A stretch of 13,695 nt of DNA, taken from NCBI GenBank assembly GCA_947598425.1, contig CANQFH010000022.1:1-13695 (forward strand). The letters run 5' to 3'. A model generated the notes under the pieces. That model did no database searches. It was not told the DNA's origin and was given only the letters and a program-made list of their open reading frames with translations. The stretch is from an uncultured Bacilli bacterium. Its GTDB lineage: Bacteria; Bacillota_I; Bacilli_A; RF39; UBA660. Positions 1 through 7,400 of this stretch are shown here, one piece after another. The number at the start of each line of letters is the position of its first letter. Position 1 is the stretch's first letter. The position numbers and the translations under genes were made by a program.

Positions 1-5
1 TCAAT

Positions 6-26
6 TTAAAAAGGACTTAAAGTCCT
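6..26 (-). terminator. Rho-independent terminator of the alaS operon
   Basis: Directly after the alaS stop codon, read on the minus strand, AGGACTT and AAGTCCT form a perfect 7-bp inverted repeat around a single base (in practice 5-6 bp with a 3-5 nt loop). It is followed by TTTTT. This ends the T-box/kinase/alaS transcript. Confidence 0.8.
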
Positions 27-28
27 AA

Positions 29-1798
29 TTATTCTAATATACCTTTGATTCTTCTTACTCCAGCACTAGAAGATTCTTCTTTAACTATTTTAAAATGTCC
101 TAAAACTCCAGTATTTTCAACATGTGGTCCACCACATATTTCTTTTGATAAATTACCAATAGTATATACTTTAACAATGTCACCATATTTAGAATCAAAA
201 GTACCATGGGCTCCTTCTTTTTTGGCTTGTTCATATGGTATTTCTTCGAATGTAACCGGAGTATTAGTTTGAATCATTTCATTAACTCGATCCTCAACTC
301 TTTGTTTTTCTTCATCAGTTAATTTATGATCACAATTAAAATCAAAACGAATTCTTTCAGTAGTAATATTACATCCTTTTTGAACAACATCTTTACCATA
401 TATTTCTTGTAATGTTGCTAAAAGTAAGTGAGCTAAAGTATGATATTTCGTAGACTCTATCGAATGATCAGCAAGACCACCTTTAAATGAACCAGCATCA
501 ATTGTTCTTGATTTTTCTTGATGTTCTTTAAAACATTCATTAAATTCTGCGATATTAACTTTTAAATTATTTTCATGAGCTAATTCTTCAGTCATTTCAA
601 TCGGAAAACCAAAAGTATCAAATAATTTAAAAGCATCTTTACCACTTAAGGTATCATTATCTAAATGTTTAATAGTTTTATAAAATAATCTTTCACCATC
701 TTTTAAAGTTTTACTAAATTTATTATATTCTTTTTCTAATTCACGGTAAACTACTTCTTCATTTTTCTTTAATTCTGGATATATATCTTGATATTCTTCA
801 ATGTAAATACGAGCTAAATCATTTAAAACATATTCATTAATATTTAACTTCTTTAAATGTCTTATTAATCTTCGTAATAATCTTCGTAAAACATAACCAG
901 CTCCAATATTACTTGGAGTAATACCATGATCATCTGCTAAAATAAATGTAGATGTTCTTAAATGATCCATTATAATTCTAAAACTATTTAAATTATCTTT
1001 ATATGTTAAATGGGATAATTCTTCTAATTTCATTTTAATACTCTTAAATAAATCAGAGTCATATACACTATCTAAACCATTTAAAACCGTAATAGTTCTT
1101 TCTAAACCCATACCAGTATCGACATTTTTCTTCTTTAGTTTTTCTAAAGTACCATCTTCTTTTTTATAATACTCCATAAAAACATCATTCCATATTTCTA
1201 AGTATTTACCACAATCACATAAAGGACTACAACTATCACTACAAGCTGGTTTACCAGTATCATAGAACATTTCAGTATCAGGGCCACATGGACCAATACC
1301 ACTACCTAAAATCCAAAAATTATCTTCTAAATAAAAGATATGATCTTCTTTAACTCCTAAACTCTTCCATATTTCATAAGATTCTGTATCTTTTGGAGCA
1401 AAAGAATTCCCTTTAAATACTGTAAAATATAATCTATCTTTGGGAATATTTAAATATTTTTCACTAGTTAAAAATTCATAACTATAATTAATAGCTTCCT
1501 TTTTAAAATAATCACCTAGGCTCCAATTACCTAACATTTCAAAGAATGTTAAATGAGAAGCATCACCAACTTCATCAATATCACTAGTTCTAATACATTT
1601 TTGGACATCTGTAAGTCTATTTCCAGCTGGATGGCTTTCTCCTAATAAATAAGGTACTAAAGGATGCATTCCAGCAGTAGTAAATAATACTGTGGGATCA
1701 TTTTCAGGAACTATCGAAGATGATGGAATGATATGATGATTATGATCTTTAAAAAATTCTAAATATTTACATCTTAATTCATCTGGTGTTACTTTCAT
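29..1798 (-). CDS. alaS: Alanyl-tRNA synthetase, short form lacking the C-Ala domain
   Basis: Charges tRNA-Ala with alanine in the cytoplasm and hydrolyses mischarged Ser/Gly-tRNA-Ala. The 589-residue product begins with the class II catalytic domain (about 1-240, with PSSS, LFTTAGMHP, GNWSLGDYF, GPCGPDTE and TGMGLERT motifs). A tRNA-recognition helical region follows (about 245-400, GYVLRRLLRR and LFDTFGFP). The editing domain (about 430-589) carries HTLAH at 453-457 and CGGPH at 555-559. The protein ends at RRIKG, where ordinary bacterial AlaRS (about 870 residues) continues into a linker and the C-Ala domain, so that part is absent; the stop is followed at once by a terminator. Cys186, 190, 194 and 196 cluster in an insertion after the GPCGP motif and might bind a metal (inference). 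The start ATG has a strong GGAGGGG site 8-9 nt upstream and overlaps the preceding stop by one base (TAATG), suggesting translational coupling. Control is by the T-box at 2338-2520. Confidence 0.93.
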   Translation of the reverse strand: MKVTPDELRCKYLEFFKDHNHHIIPSSSIVPENDPTVLFTTAGMHPLVPYLLGESHPAGNRLTDVQKCIRTSDIDEVGDASHLTFFEMLGNWSLGDYFKKEAINYSYEFLTSEKYLNIPKDRLYFTVFKGNSFAPKDTESYEIWKSLGVKEDHIFYLEDNFWILGSGIGPCGPDTEMFYDTGKPACSDSCSPLCDCGKYLEIWNDVFMEYYKKEDGTLEKLKKKNVDTGMGLERTITVLNGLDSVYDSDLFKSIKMKLEELSHLTYKDNLNSFRIIMDHLRTSTFILADDHGITPSNIGAGYVLRRLLRRLIRHLKKLNINEYVLNDLARIYIEEYQDIYPELKKNEEVVYRELEKEYNKFSKTLKDGERLFYKTIKHLDNDTLSGKDAFKLFDTFGFPIEMTEELAHENNLKVNIAEFNECFKEHQEKSRTIDAGSFKGGLADHSIESTKYHTLAHLLLATLQEIYGKDVVQKGCNITTERIRFDFNCDHKLTDEEKQRVEDRVNEMIQTNTPVTFEEIPYEQAKKEGAHGTFDSKYGDIVKVYTIGNLSKEICGGPHVENTGVLGHFKIVKEESSSAGVRRIKGILE

Positions 1799-2322
1799 TA
1801 TTTAATCCCCTCCAAATACTTAAATACTTTATCTTTTAAACTTTCTTTAGTATCATTAGCTAATATATAATCAAATTCTTCATAACTATCTAAAGCTACC
1901 TCAGTTATATGTGATTGTTCTGCTACAGTTAATTTACTTTGAGCAAATTGATTTTCAACATAAATAGCATAAACATTATCATAATTTAATTTAATATCTT
2001 CAATTTCTTCAGGCATTCTCACATCACTAATAACTACATTATCAGTTAATGTTTCATAAATTCTTAAATCATCTAACATATTATTGACAAAATATTTACT
2101 ATCAATTTTTCTAATTTTATCTCCTAATTCTTGTAAATAACTTCTTGGTTTAGTATTACTATTACCATCCCAATCAGTCAATTCTTTAGCAAAATTTTTT
2201 AAATATTTACTATATTCAGTAATAACACAACTTTCTAATTTATAAATATAGTATTCTTTAATATATTTTGCTACTTCTCCTTTACCACTTCCCGCTTTTC
2301 CAGCGACTAAAAATATTTTCAT
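1798..2322 (-). CDS. P-loop nucleotide kinase (dNMP kinase / dephospho-CoA kinase-like)
   Basis: A 174-residue protein starting MKIFLVAGKAGSGKGE, with a Walker A loop at residues 8-15. Other visible motifs are SDVRMPEEIE near the middle, EQSHITE with an acidic, aromatic stretch after it, and FDYILAND near the C-terminus. This order (P-loop, DVR-P-E, TE, FDY-I-ND) resembles deoxynucleoside monophosphate kinases known from phages and, more distantly, dephospho-CoA kinases. The phosphate acceptor cannot be told from sequence. I place the start at the ATG at 2320-2322 because GAAGGAGGAATT lies just upstream. A longer frame reaching 2358 would begin inside the T-box terminator and is rejected. It is the first gene after the T-box and overlaps alaS by one base, so it is apparently expressed according to tRNA-Ala charging. 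It could be a nucleotide-salvage enzyme that only shares the transcript with alaS. Confidence 0.75.
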   Translation of the reverse strand: MKIFLVAGKAGSGKGEVAKYIKEYYIYKLESCVITEYSKYLKNFAKELTDWDGNSNTKPRSYLQELGDKIRKIDSKYFVNNMLDDLRIYETLTDNVVISDVRMPEEIEDIKLNYDNVYAIYVENQFAQSKLTVAEQSHITEVALDSYEEFDYILANDTKESLKDKVFKYLEGIK

Positions 2323-2337
2323 AATTCCTCCTTCAAT

Positions 2338-2385
2338 AAAAAAGGATGGTATAACCAAAGGAGTCTTAGAGACGGTACCATCCTT
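2338..2385 (-). terminator. T-box-controlled terminator
   Basis: A 10-bp perfect stem, AAGGATGGTA with TACCATCCTT, ends in TTTTTT just before the kinase ribosome binding site. Its 5' arm is the T-box sequence itself, so it is mutually exclusive with the antiterminator. This is the off state when tRNA-Ala is charged. Confidence 0.9.
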
Positions 2386-2520
2386 AATTTAACTTTCTAC
2401 TTTTAACGAGTATCCCCGATTAATCTCCCAAAGCAGCTTTATTTATTTTCAGTTATTAGTTTCCACCACCCACTAACTCTCTTAAAACTTTCAATAAATA
2501 TTTCTTCGTTCAACGATTAC
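2338..2520 (-). promoter_or_regulatory. T-box riboswitch, alanine-type, upstream of kinase-alaS
   Basis: Read on the minus strand. Stem I closes with TAATC/GATTA, continues through a specifier loop, then TATTTATT/AATAAATA. It carries AAGAGAG (AG-bulge) and a distal stem TTAGT/ACTAA. The specifier side reads AAAGCTGCTTTGGGAG, and I take GCU (2435-2437, alanine) as the specifier. The antiterminator is AAGGA (2381-2385) with TCCTT (2358-2362) and GTC with GAC. It leaves the 7-nt bulge TGGTACC (2374-2380), whose UGGU matches an ACCA tRNA end. The competing terminator pairs AAGGATGGTA (2376-2385) with TACCATCCTT (2342-2351), followed by six T. Uncharged tRNA-Ala should favour the antiterminator and turn on the kinase and alaS. 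Confidence 0.93.
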
Positions 2521-2526
2521 TTAATT

Positions 2527-2555
2527 AATATATCATAAATAACGCCATTTGGCTA
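2527..2555 (-). promoter_or_regulatory. Promoter for the T-box/kinase/alaS transcript
   Basis: TAGCCA (2550-2555, 4 of 6 to TTGACA), 17-bp spacer, TATATT (2527-2532) preceded by TGA to give an extended -10. The predicted start near 2520 matches the first base of T-box stem I. It sits right after the AI-2E permease stop codon. The -35 is weak. Confidence 0.55.
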
Positions 2556-2557
2556 TA

Positions 2558-3685
2558 TTAATTATTTAAAAACTTTTCTTTACCAAAATCCAATAATACT
2601 TTAATAATTGTTAATGTTGGTGTTGCTAAAACCATTCCTAAAATACCAAAGAAATGTCCAAATACTAATAAAGCAATAATAATGATAACAGGATGCGTTG
2701 ATGAAGCTTTACTCATTACTATTGGTTGTAAGATATAACTTTCTACTATTTGCACGATAACACAAATAATTAAAGTTCCAATACCAATTAAAGGATCTTG
2801 AGTAAATCCGACAATAACCGCTACGGCCCCTCCAATATAAGGACCAATAAATGGTATTAAGTCAGTTAAGCCACAGAATAAGCCAAATAATAATGGTGCA
2901 TTAAGGCCCACTAATGCAAAACCAATGGAATCACATACAAGAACCATTAAGGCTACTAAAAAAGTACCATTAATTACTTTTCTAACTTCACTACTCATCT
3001 TACTTGCTAAATGATGAATATCATTTTTAAATGATGTTGGAAATATCTTTTTAAAATGTTTAGCAATATTATCATAATCTATTAACATATAAATACCAAT
3101 AATTAAGCCCATTGCAAAAGTTCCAATACCACTAAATAATGAAACAATAATATTTATAATAGTATTAGGTAAACTACTAGCAACCTCAGCTCCATAATTA
3201 GTAATTGTAGCTAATAATTTTTCCGGAAAATCTCCTAAAGGAACACCGTTACTTTCGAATTTAACAAAAAATTCTTTAACCCCAGTAGTGGCTTTTTCTA
3301 CAAATCCTGGAAGAAGTCCTACTAATTCATTAACTTCATTATATACTGTAGGAATAAAAGTATATAAAAGCACAAATATAATTAAGACAAAACCCGAAAA
3401 TACTAAAACAGCGCTTAAAGTTTCACTATGGACTTTCTTACTTAGCTTTAATACTAACGGCCTTAAATACCATGCGATAAAAAAACCAATAAAGAAAGGA
3501 CTAACTACCGCTAAGAACTCTAATATAATATTTAAGATATTTAACTTTTGAAAAGCTATTATACCTGCTAATATTAATACCGCAATAAATACAATATATA
3601 ATATTTTTAAAATTCTTTTCGATAAACTTAAAACTTCATTTAAATCTTTAGTATTCAAATCTTTATTATCTTTTATAAATTTCAT
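2558..3685 (-). CDS. AI-2E family transporter (YrrI-like polytopic permease)
   Basis: A 375-residue multi-pass membrane protein of the AI-2E transporter family (Pfam AI-2E_transport). A short cytoplasmic N-terminus is followed by a paired hydrophobic block (about 28-75) containing FFIGFFIAWYLRP. Then come a third segment (about 90-112), a soluble loop, and a C-terminal cluster of helices with GLTDLIPFIGPYIGG, ESYILQP and VFGHFFGILGMVLATP, the most typical signature of the family. Length is normal. Substrates vary across the family (AI-2 export, Na+/H+ exchange in some members, unknown in most), so transport of AI-2 should not be assumed. The start ATG has AAGGAAG about 7 nt upstream and its own TATAAT promoter. 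In Bacillus the equivalent family member YrrI sits just before alaS, as here, which supports orthology by position. Confidence 0.85.
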   Translation of the reverse strand: MKFIKDNKDLNTKDLNEVLSLSKRILKILYIVFIAVLILAGIIAFQKLNILNIILEFLAVVSPFFIGFFIAWYLRPLVLKLSKKVHSETLSAVLVFSGFVLIIFVLLYTFIPTVYNEVNELVGLLPGFVEKATTGVKEFFVKFESNGVPLGDFPEKLLATITNYGAEVASSLPNTIINIIVSLFSGIGTFAMGLIIGIYMLIDYDNIAKHFKKIFPTSFKNDIHHLASKMSSEVRKVINGTFLVALMVLVCDSIGFALVGLNAPLLFGLFCGLTDLIPFIGPYIGGAVAVIVGFTQDPLIGIGTLIICVIVQIVESYILQPIVMSKASSTHPVIIIIALLVFGHFFGILGMVLATPTLTIIKVLLDFGKEKFLNN

Positions 3686-3705
3686 ATCATCACTTCCTTA
3701 ATATA

Positions 3706-3735
3706 ATTATACTATATATTAATATAAAAAGTAAA
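3706..3735 (-). promoter_or_regulatory. Promoter of the AI-2E transporter gene
   Basis: A perfect TATAAT (3706-3711) lies about 20 nt before the start codon. TTTACT (3730-3735, spacer 18) or TTACTT (3729-3734, spacer 17) can act as the -35. The following SD is AAGGAAG. Confidence 0.6.
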
Positions 3736-3741
3736 ACTAAT

Positions 3742-4701
3742 CTATTTAATTCTTTTATAATATAGTCTTGATAATATTCTTTCATCCATGACTACTTTAG
3801 AATCATATTTATTATAATTCTTTTGGAATCTTCTAGATCTTAATAATTCATTATATTCATAATTAATAACTGTATTCTTTTTTGACTTCTCTACTTTCTT
3901 TAAAAAATAATTACCTCTAACATCATCTTCTAAAGTATAATAATATCTTGCTATTTTTAAATATAACATACTTCTTTCAAAATAAGTTAATTGACAAGAG
4001 TCACAAGCTTCTTCAACACTTAAACCAGTATCAGTTAAATTTAATATTGTATTTAAAAGATCTTCATTTTTAAATTCATCTTTCACTTCTCTATTAATTT
4101 TATTAATATCTAACATTAATCTATTAATAACTTTACCATAGTTTTTAGAAATACCTTCTAATTTGATATCAGATAACATTAATAATGCATTAAAGATATC
4201 ACCATCATAAAAGCTTCTCTTAATACTATAAAAAACATCATCTTCTGTAGTTAATTCTTCTAAACCATATGAATTATCCTCACTAATATTTATTCCTAAA
4301 ATACTAAGTAAATAAACAATAAAATTACAATCTTGATAATTAATATCTTCAGATAAATATAAATATTCTAAATAATATTTTAATTCCCTTTCATGTTGTT
4401 CATATTTAAATAAGTAACTTCTTATTAATTTTAATATAACTACAGTAGAAGTTGGTTTTAATTCAAAACATTTCATTAAAAGAATTTTGACTTCAGGATA
4501 TTTTTTCTTTTTGATTAAGACTTCACGATAATTATATAAACCATCAAAATCTACTAATTTATAAGAATTGTCTACTTCTATTAATATACCACTATTAATA
4601 AATTCCTCAATATCATCTAAATTAAATTCTTTATTAACTATATTTTTACTTAATTTTAAAGAATTATTAGAGATAACTAAATTATACAATTTTTCTTCCA
4701 T
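3742..4701 (-). CDS. Hypothetical TPR-like helical protein
   Basis: I do not recognise this 319-residue protein. It has no signal peptide or membrane segment and should be cytoplasmic. It is rich in Leu, Tyr, Asn and acidic residues, with regularly spaced amphipathic helices. Segments around residues 63-90 (KKKYPEVKILLMKCFELKP) and 245-270 (LYLKIARYYYTLEDD) look like TPR or similar helical-repeat units, so a scaffold or protein-binding role is possible but unproven. An N-terminal region of about 55 residues (DIEEFINSGILIEVDNSYKL) resembles a small winged-helix-like fold; this is only an impression. The start is the ATG at 4699-4701 because AAGGAGAG (4707-4714) precedes it. An upstream TTG in frame lies before that site and is rejected. 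Bacillus carries a TPR gene (yrrB) next to recD2, which makes a positional link plausible. Confidence 0.7.
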   Translation of the reverse strand: MEEKLYNLVISNNSLKLSKNIVNKEFNLDDIEEFINSGILIEVDNSYKLVDFDGLYNYREVLIKKKKYPEVKILLMKCFELKPTSTVVILKLIRSYLFKYEQHERELKYYLEYLYLSEDINYQDCNFIVYLLSILGINISEDNSYGLEELTTEDDVFYSIKRSFYDGDIFNALLMLSDIKLEGISKNYGKVINRLMLDINKINREVKDEFKNEDLLNTILNLTDTGLSVEEACDSCQLTYFERSMLYLKIARYYYTLEDDVRGNYFLKKVEKSKKNTVINYEYNELLRSRRFQKNYNKYDSKVVMDERILSRLYYKRIK

Positions 4702-4725
4702 AAGTACTCTCCTTAACAAAATACT

Positions 4726-4754
4726 ATTTTAAAATAAAAGATATACTTTGTAAA
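4726..4754 (-). promoter_or_regulatory. Promoter of the TPR-like gene
   Basis: TTTACA (4749-4754), exactly 17 bp, then TAAAAT (4726-4731). It is placed between the terminator of the upstream recD2 unit and the SD of the TPR-like gene, so this gene has its own start of transcription. Confidence 0.65.
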
Positions 4755-4755
4755 G

Positions 4756-4776
4756 AAAAAAGCACTAATTGTGCTT
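4756..4776 (-). terminator. Terminator of the recD2-microprotein transcript
   Basis: AAGCAC and GTGCTT form a 6-bp stem with a 5-nt loop, followed by TTTTT. It overlaps the stop codon of the 52-residue ORF by two bases, which supports that small ORF as the true last gene of the unit. Confidence 0.8.
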
Positions 4777-4933
4777 AACTACCTATTTTATTACTCATAT
4801 CATTAGCTTTATCTAAAAGATTGTTAATTAATTTATCAGCTTTATTTTTAGTACTCTTATTCATTAAAGTATAAGCCCCTAGTCCAATCATTCCAGATAC
4901 TACAGCACAAGCTAATATTTCCATTTTTTTCAT
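4775..4933 (-). CDS. 52-residue membrane microprotein (YrzQ-like by position)
   Basis: A small ORF coding for 52 residues: a short start MKKMEI, one hydrophobic helix of about 18 residues (LACAVVSGMIGLGAYTL), then a Lys/Asn/Asp-rich amphipathic tail (MNKSTKNKADKLINN and onward). The layout is an N-terminal membrane anchor with a cytoplasmic helix. GAGGTGG stands about 7 nt before the ATG, and the stop overlaps a terminator; both support real translation. It lies 36 nt after recD2, probably on the same transcript. Bacillus has a similarly sized and shaped protein, YrzQ (DUF3918), between recD2 and yrrI, so it may be the same gene diverged, but identity is not demonstrated. A Cys at residue 9 resembles a lipobox superficially; the n-region is too short for a lipoprotein. 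Confidence 0.7.
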   Translation of the reverse strand: MKKMEILACAVVSGMIGLGAYTLMNKSTKNKADKLINNLLDKANDMSNKIGS

Positions 4934-4969
4934 AATTCCACCTCTAATAGTATTATGAACTTTATTTTA

Positions 4970-7174
4970 TTAATTATGTATTAAAAATTCTTTTTCTAAT
5001 CTCTCTTTCAGACTTGTCTTACGATCAGTACCATAATCATTAAATACCCCTTTATAAAAACTATTAGCATCTCCAATTAAGATTAAACTTTTTTTAGCTC
5101 TACTAACTCCAGTATATAGTAATTTATTATATAACATGGAACCATACTCTTTTGTAACGGGCATTACTACATGTTCAAATTCACTCCCCTGACTTTTATG
5201 AATAGTAATAGCATAAGCATGACGAATATTTTTTAAATCTTTTTTATTAATTGTCACCATATTTCCATCAAAATCAATAGTAATAACTTCTCTTTTATAA
5301 GGTGTAAGAAAGGTATCAATTCTTTTAATATAACCAATATCACCATTAAAAACATTATTATCAGTATCATTAACTAATTGTAATACTTTATCATTTTCTT
5401 TATAGATAATATCACCATATACTATTTTTCTTTGGCCTATATCGGGATTAAATAAATCTCCTAACATGGCATTTAAACTATAGATACCATTTTCTCCTTT
5501 ATATATAGGTGCTAGAACTTGTAAATTATTTTCATCATAACCTTTAGATATACCAGATTCAATTATTTTTTTAATCACTTCTTTAATACTTCTATTATCA
5601 GTTAAGATAAAATTATAATCATCTTTTTTATTAGTAAATTCTTCAGATAAATCTTTATTTTTTATTTCTCTAGCTAAGTATGGTATATAACTATTTTCAC
5701 TTTGTCTATAGATATAATTTAATGGTACATAAGTAAATAAATCACTATTAATTAAATCGTTTAAAACAAGGCCTGGACCAACTGATGGAAGTTGAAAAAC
5801 ATCTCCAACTAAAATTAATTTAACATAACTATATATACCTTTTAATAAAGCCGCAAATAAAGGAGTATCAATCATACTAACTTCATCAATAATTATTAAA
5901 CGTTGACGATTTTTATTATTTTCATTAATCATAAAGTCGTTACTTTCTTTATTCCATTTTAAATAGCGATGAATAGTTGATGCCACCAGTCCAGTTGAAG
6001 TACTCATTTTCTTACTAGCTCTACCAGTGGGAGCTAAAAGAGTAATATCTTCCATTATTTCCCGATCATCTAATTTATTTTGATTAATATATAATTTCAC
6101 AATGGCATTGATAATTGTCGTTTTACCAGTACCCGGGCCACCAGAGATTATAGTAATATTATTATTTAGGGCTGATGTAATAGCTTTCTTTTGATCATCA
6201 TTATATGTTATATGTAAGTTATGTTCAAGTTTACTAATCTTTTCTTGAAAATCATAATTAGTTATATCTTTACTAGCTATTTTTTGTAATAACTTCGCAA
6301 TATCTATTTCATTATGATATAAATAATCTAAATAATAACGATTATTATCTTCTTTAATAAATAATTCTTCTTCTAATTCTTTTAAATAACTCATATATAA
6401 TTCATAATCAATACTTATATGAAATAATTTATTCAAATATTCAAAAATATCTTCTTTATAATAATATATATCTCCAGTATTTAAACTAATTAAATGCATT
6501 ACTTCAATAATACAAGCTTTAACTCTTCTTTTATCTAATTGATCATTATTATTATTTAAAAATATTGCATCTAATCTTTTAAAATCAATTATTTCATTTA
6601 ATAAATATATATTATTATTTAAAATATCTTCTAAAGTATCATGATACTTGGTATATATCATTCCAGCTTCTTCAATAGAAAATCCCAGTTTCTTTAATTC
6701 TAATATTAAATCAGAACTTTTAGAGTAATTAATAATTGATTCATATATTTTATCTCTTTTACGATCATTCATACCCTCTATTTTATCTAAAGCAAACTTA
6801 TTCTCTTTAATGATATCAATACTTTTATTGCCATACATATCGACAATCTTTTCAGCTGTTTTTTGACCACAACCTTTAATAAAGGAACTACATAAAAATG
6901 CAATAACATCTTCTTTCTCAGTTGGAGTTATAAATTCATAACTACTAATTTTAAATTGCCAACCAAACTTTTCATGATTAGCAAATTCTCCAGTTATTAG
7001 CATTGTTGTTTCTAATTTAACATCTAAAATACTTCCCGTAATAGTAATAGATTTTTTAACATATTCTTGATATTTAGGATCATTAGTTTTGTAAACGCGA
7101 AAACTCGCTACTATGTAGCCATTGGATTCATTATAAAAAATTGTATTCTTAATTTTGCCTTCAAATGTAATCAT
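4970..7174 (-). CDS. recD2: RecD2-type SF1B 5'-3' DNA helicase
   Basis: ATP-dependent DNA helicase of the RecD2/TraA family, which acts without RecBC in genome maintenance. Its 734 residues fit the family (Deinococcus about 715, Bacillus YrrC about 800). The N-terminal OB-like region starts with FEGKIKNTIFYNESNGY. Helix-hairpin-helix repeats occupy about 93-200 (FIKGCGQKTAEKIVD). The motor carries Walker A GGPGTGKTT (345-353), APTGRASKKM (about 381-390), Walker B IIIDEVSM (427-434), GDVFQLPSVG (457-466), HKSQG (659-663) and YTGVSRAKK (687-695). All catalytic residues appear intact. The start ATG gives the normal family N-terminus but has no visible SD; instead TATAAT lies six bases before it, suggesting a leaderless mRNA. 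A microprotein gene follows on the same transcript. In Bacillus, recD2 is near yrrI and alaS too. Confidence 0.95.
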   Translation of the reverse strand: MITFEGKIKNTIFYNESNGYIVASFRVYKTNDPKYQEYVKKSITITGSILDVKLETTMLITGEFANHEKFGWQFKISSYEFITPTEKEDVIAFLCSSFIKGCGQKTAEKIVDMYGNKSIDIIKENKFALDKIEGMNDRKRDKIYESIINYSKSSDLILELKKLGFSIEEAGMIYTKYHDTLEDILNNNIYLLNEIIDFKRLDAIFLNNNNDQLDKRRVKACIIEVMHLISLNTGDIYYYKEDIFEYLNKLFHISIDYELYMSYLKELEEELFIKEDNNRYYLDYLYHNEIDIAKLLQKIASKDITNYDFQEKISKLEHNLHITYNDDQKKAITSALNNNITIISGGPGTGKTTIINAIVKLYINQNKLDDREIMEDITLLAPTGRASKKMSTSTGLVASTIHRYLKWNKESNDFMINENNKNRQRLIIIDEVSMIDTPLFAALLKGIYSYVKLILVGDVFQLPSVGPGLVLNDLINSDLFTYVPLNYIYRQSENSYIPYLAREIKNKDLSEEFTNKKDDYNFILTDNRSIKEVIKKIIESGISKGYDENNLQVLAPIYKGENGIYSLNAMLGDLFNPDIGQRKIVYGDIIYKENDKVLQLVNDTDNNVFNGDIGYIKRIDTFLTPYKREVITIDFDGNMVTINKKDLKNIRHAYAITIHKSQGSEFEHVVMPVTKEYGSMLYNKLLYTGVSRAKKSLILIGDANSFYKGVFNDYGTDRKTSLKERLEKEFLIHN

Positions 7175-7180
7175 AAAATC

Positions 7181-7186
7181 ATTATA
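7181..7186 (-). promoter_or_regulatory. -10 box of recD2, implying a leaderless transcript
   Basis: A perfect TATAAT ends six bases before the recD2 ATG, so a normal start site 7 nt downstream falls on the A of the ATG. No SD exists between 7175 and 7200. A clear -35 was not found (TAGTTT at 17 bp is poor). The upstream tRNA terminator makes a local promoter necessary. Confidence 0.5.
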
Positions 7187-7261
7187 TAATAAAAATATTA
7201 AAAAAACTAGAATTTTTAGATTGAGTTTGATAAATCTTTAATATTATCATATTTAGGCATA

Positions 7262-7283
7262 ATAAAACCCCTTATTAAGGGGA
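7262..7283 (-). terminator. Terminator of tRNA-Ser
   Basis: Twelve bases after the tRNA CCA end, CCCCTT and AAGGGG form a 6-bp GC-rich stem with a 3-nt loop, followed by TTTTATT. This separates the tRNA from recD2. Confidence 0.85.
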
Positions 7284-7294
7284 TAAATTCTTTA

Positions 7295-7385
7295 TGGCGG
7301 AGCAGGAGAGATTTGAACTCTCGCGACAGTTACCCATCCTACACCCTTAGCAGGGGCGCCTCTTCAGCCTCTTGAGTACTACTCC
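7295..7385 (-). tRNA. tRNA-Ser(GCU)
   Basis: The 91-nt gene includes an encoded CCA. The acceptor stem is GGAGTAG with CTGCTCC, followed by discriminator G73, with T8 and A9 present. The anticodon stem CGCCC/GGGTG holds loop CTGCTAA, giving anticodon GCU, which reads AGC and AGU. A long variable arm (class II, serine) follows. The T arm is GAGAG-TTCAAAT-CTCTC. All arms pair well, so the gene looks functional. It has its own promoter and terminator, and stands alone between the envelope operon and recD2. Confidence 0.97.
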
Positions 7386-7400
7386 GTGCCAACCTCTTAT

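Noticed and set aside
2323..2358. Upstream extension of the kinase reading frame
   Set aside because: It would start inside the T-box terminator stem; the internal ATG at 2320-2322 has a strong GGAGG site.
2541..2556. Hairpin GCCA-AA-TGGC just after the AI-2E permease stop
   Set aside because: Only 4 bp with a 2-nt loop and no strong T run; it overlaps the T-box promoter and is unlikely to terminate transcription.
2558..3685. Calling the permease an AI-2 exporter
   Set aside because: The family name comes from one member; most have unknown or different substrates, and no quorum-sensing gene is nearby.
4889..4933. Lipobox (ILAC) at the start of the 52-residue protein
   Set aside because: The Cys is residue 9 with no room for a signal-peptide n-region and h-region before it; a simple membrane anchor fits better.
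7216..7260. 14-residue minus-strand ORF (MPKYDNIKDLSNSI) after the tRNA terminator
   Set aside because: Very short, and its only SD-like sequence is the arm of the terminator. It lies upstream of the proposed recD2 promoter, so it is probably not transcribed.
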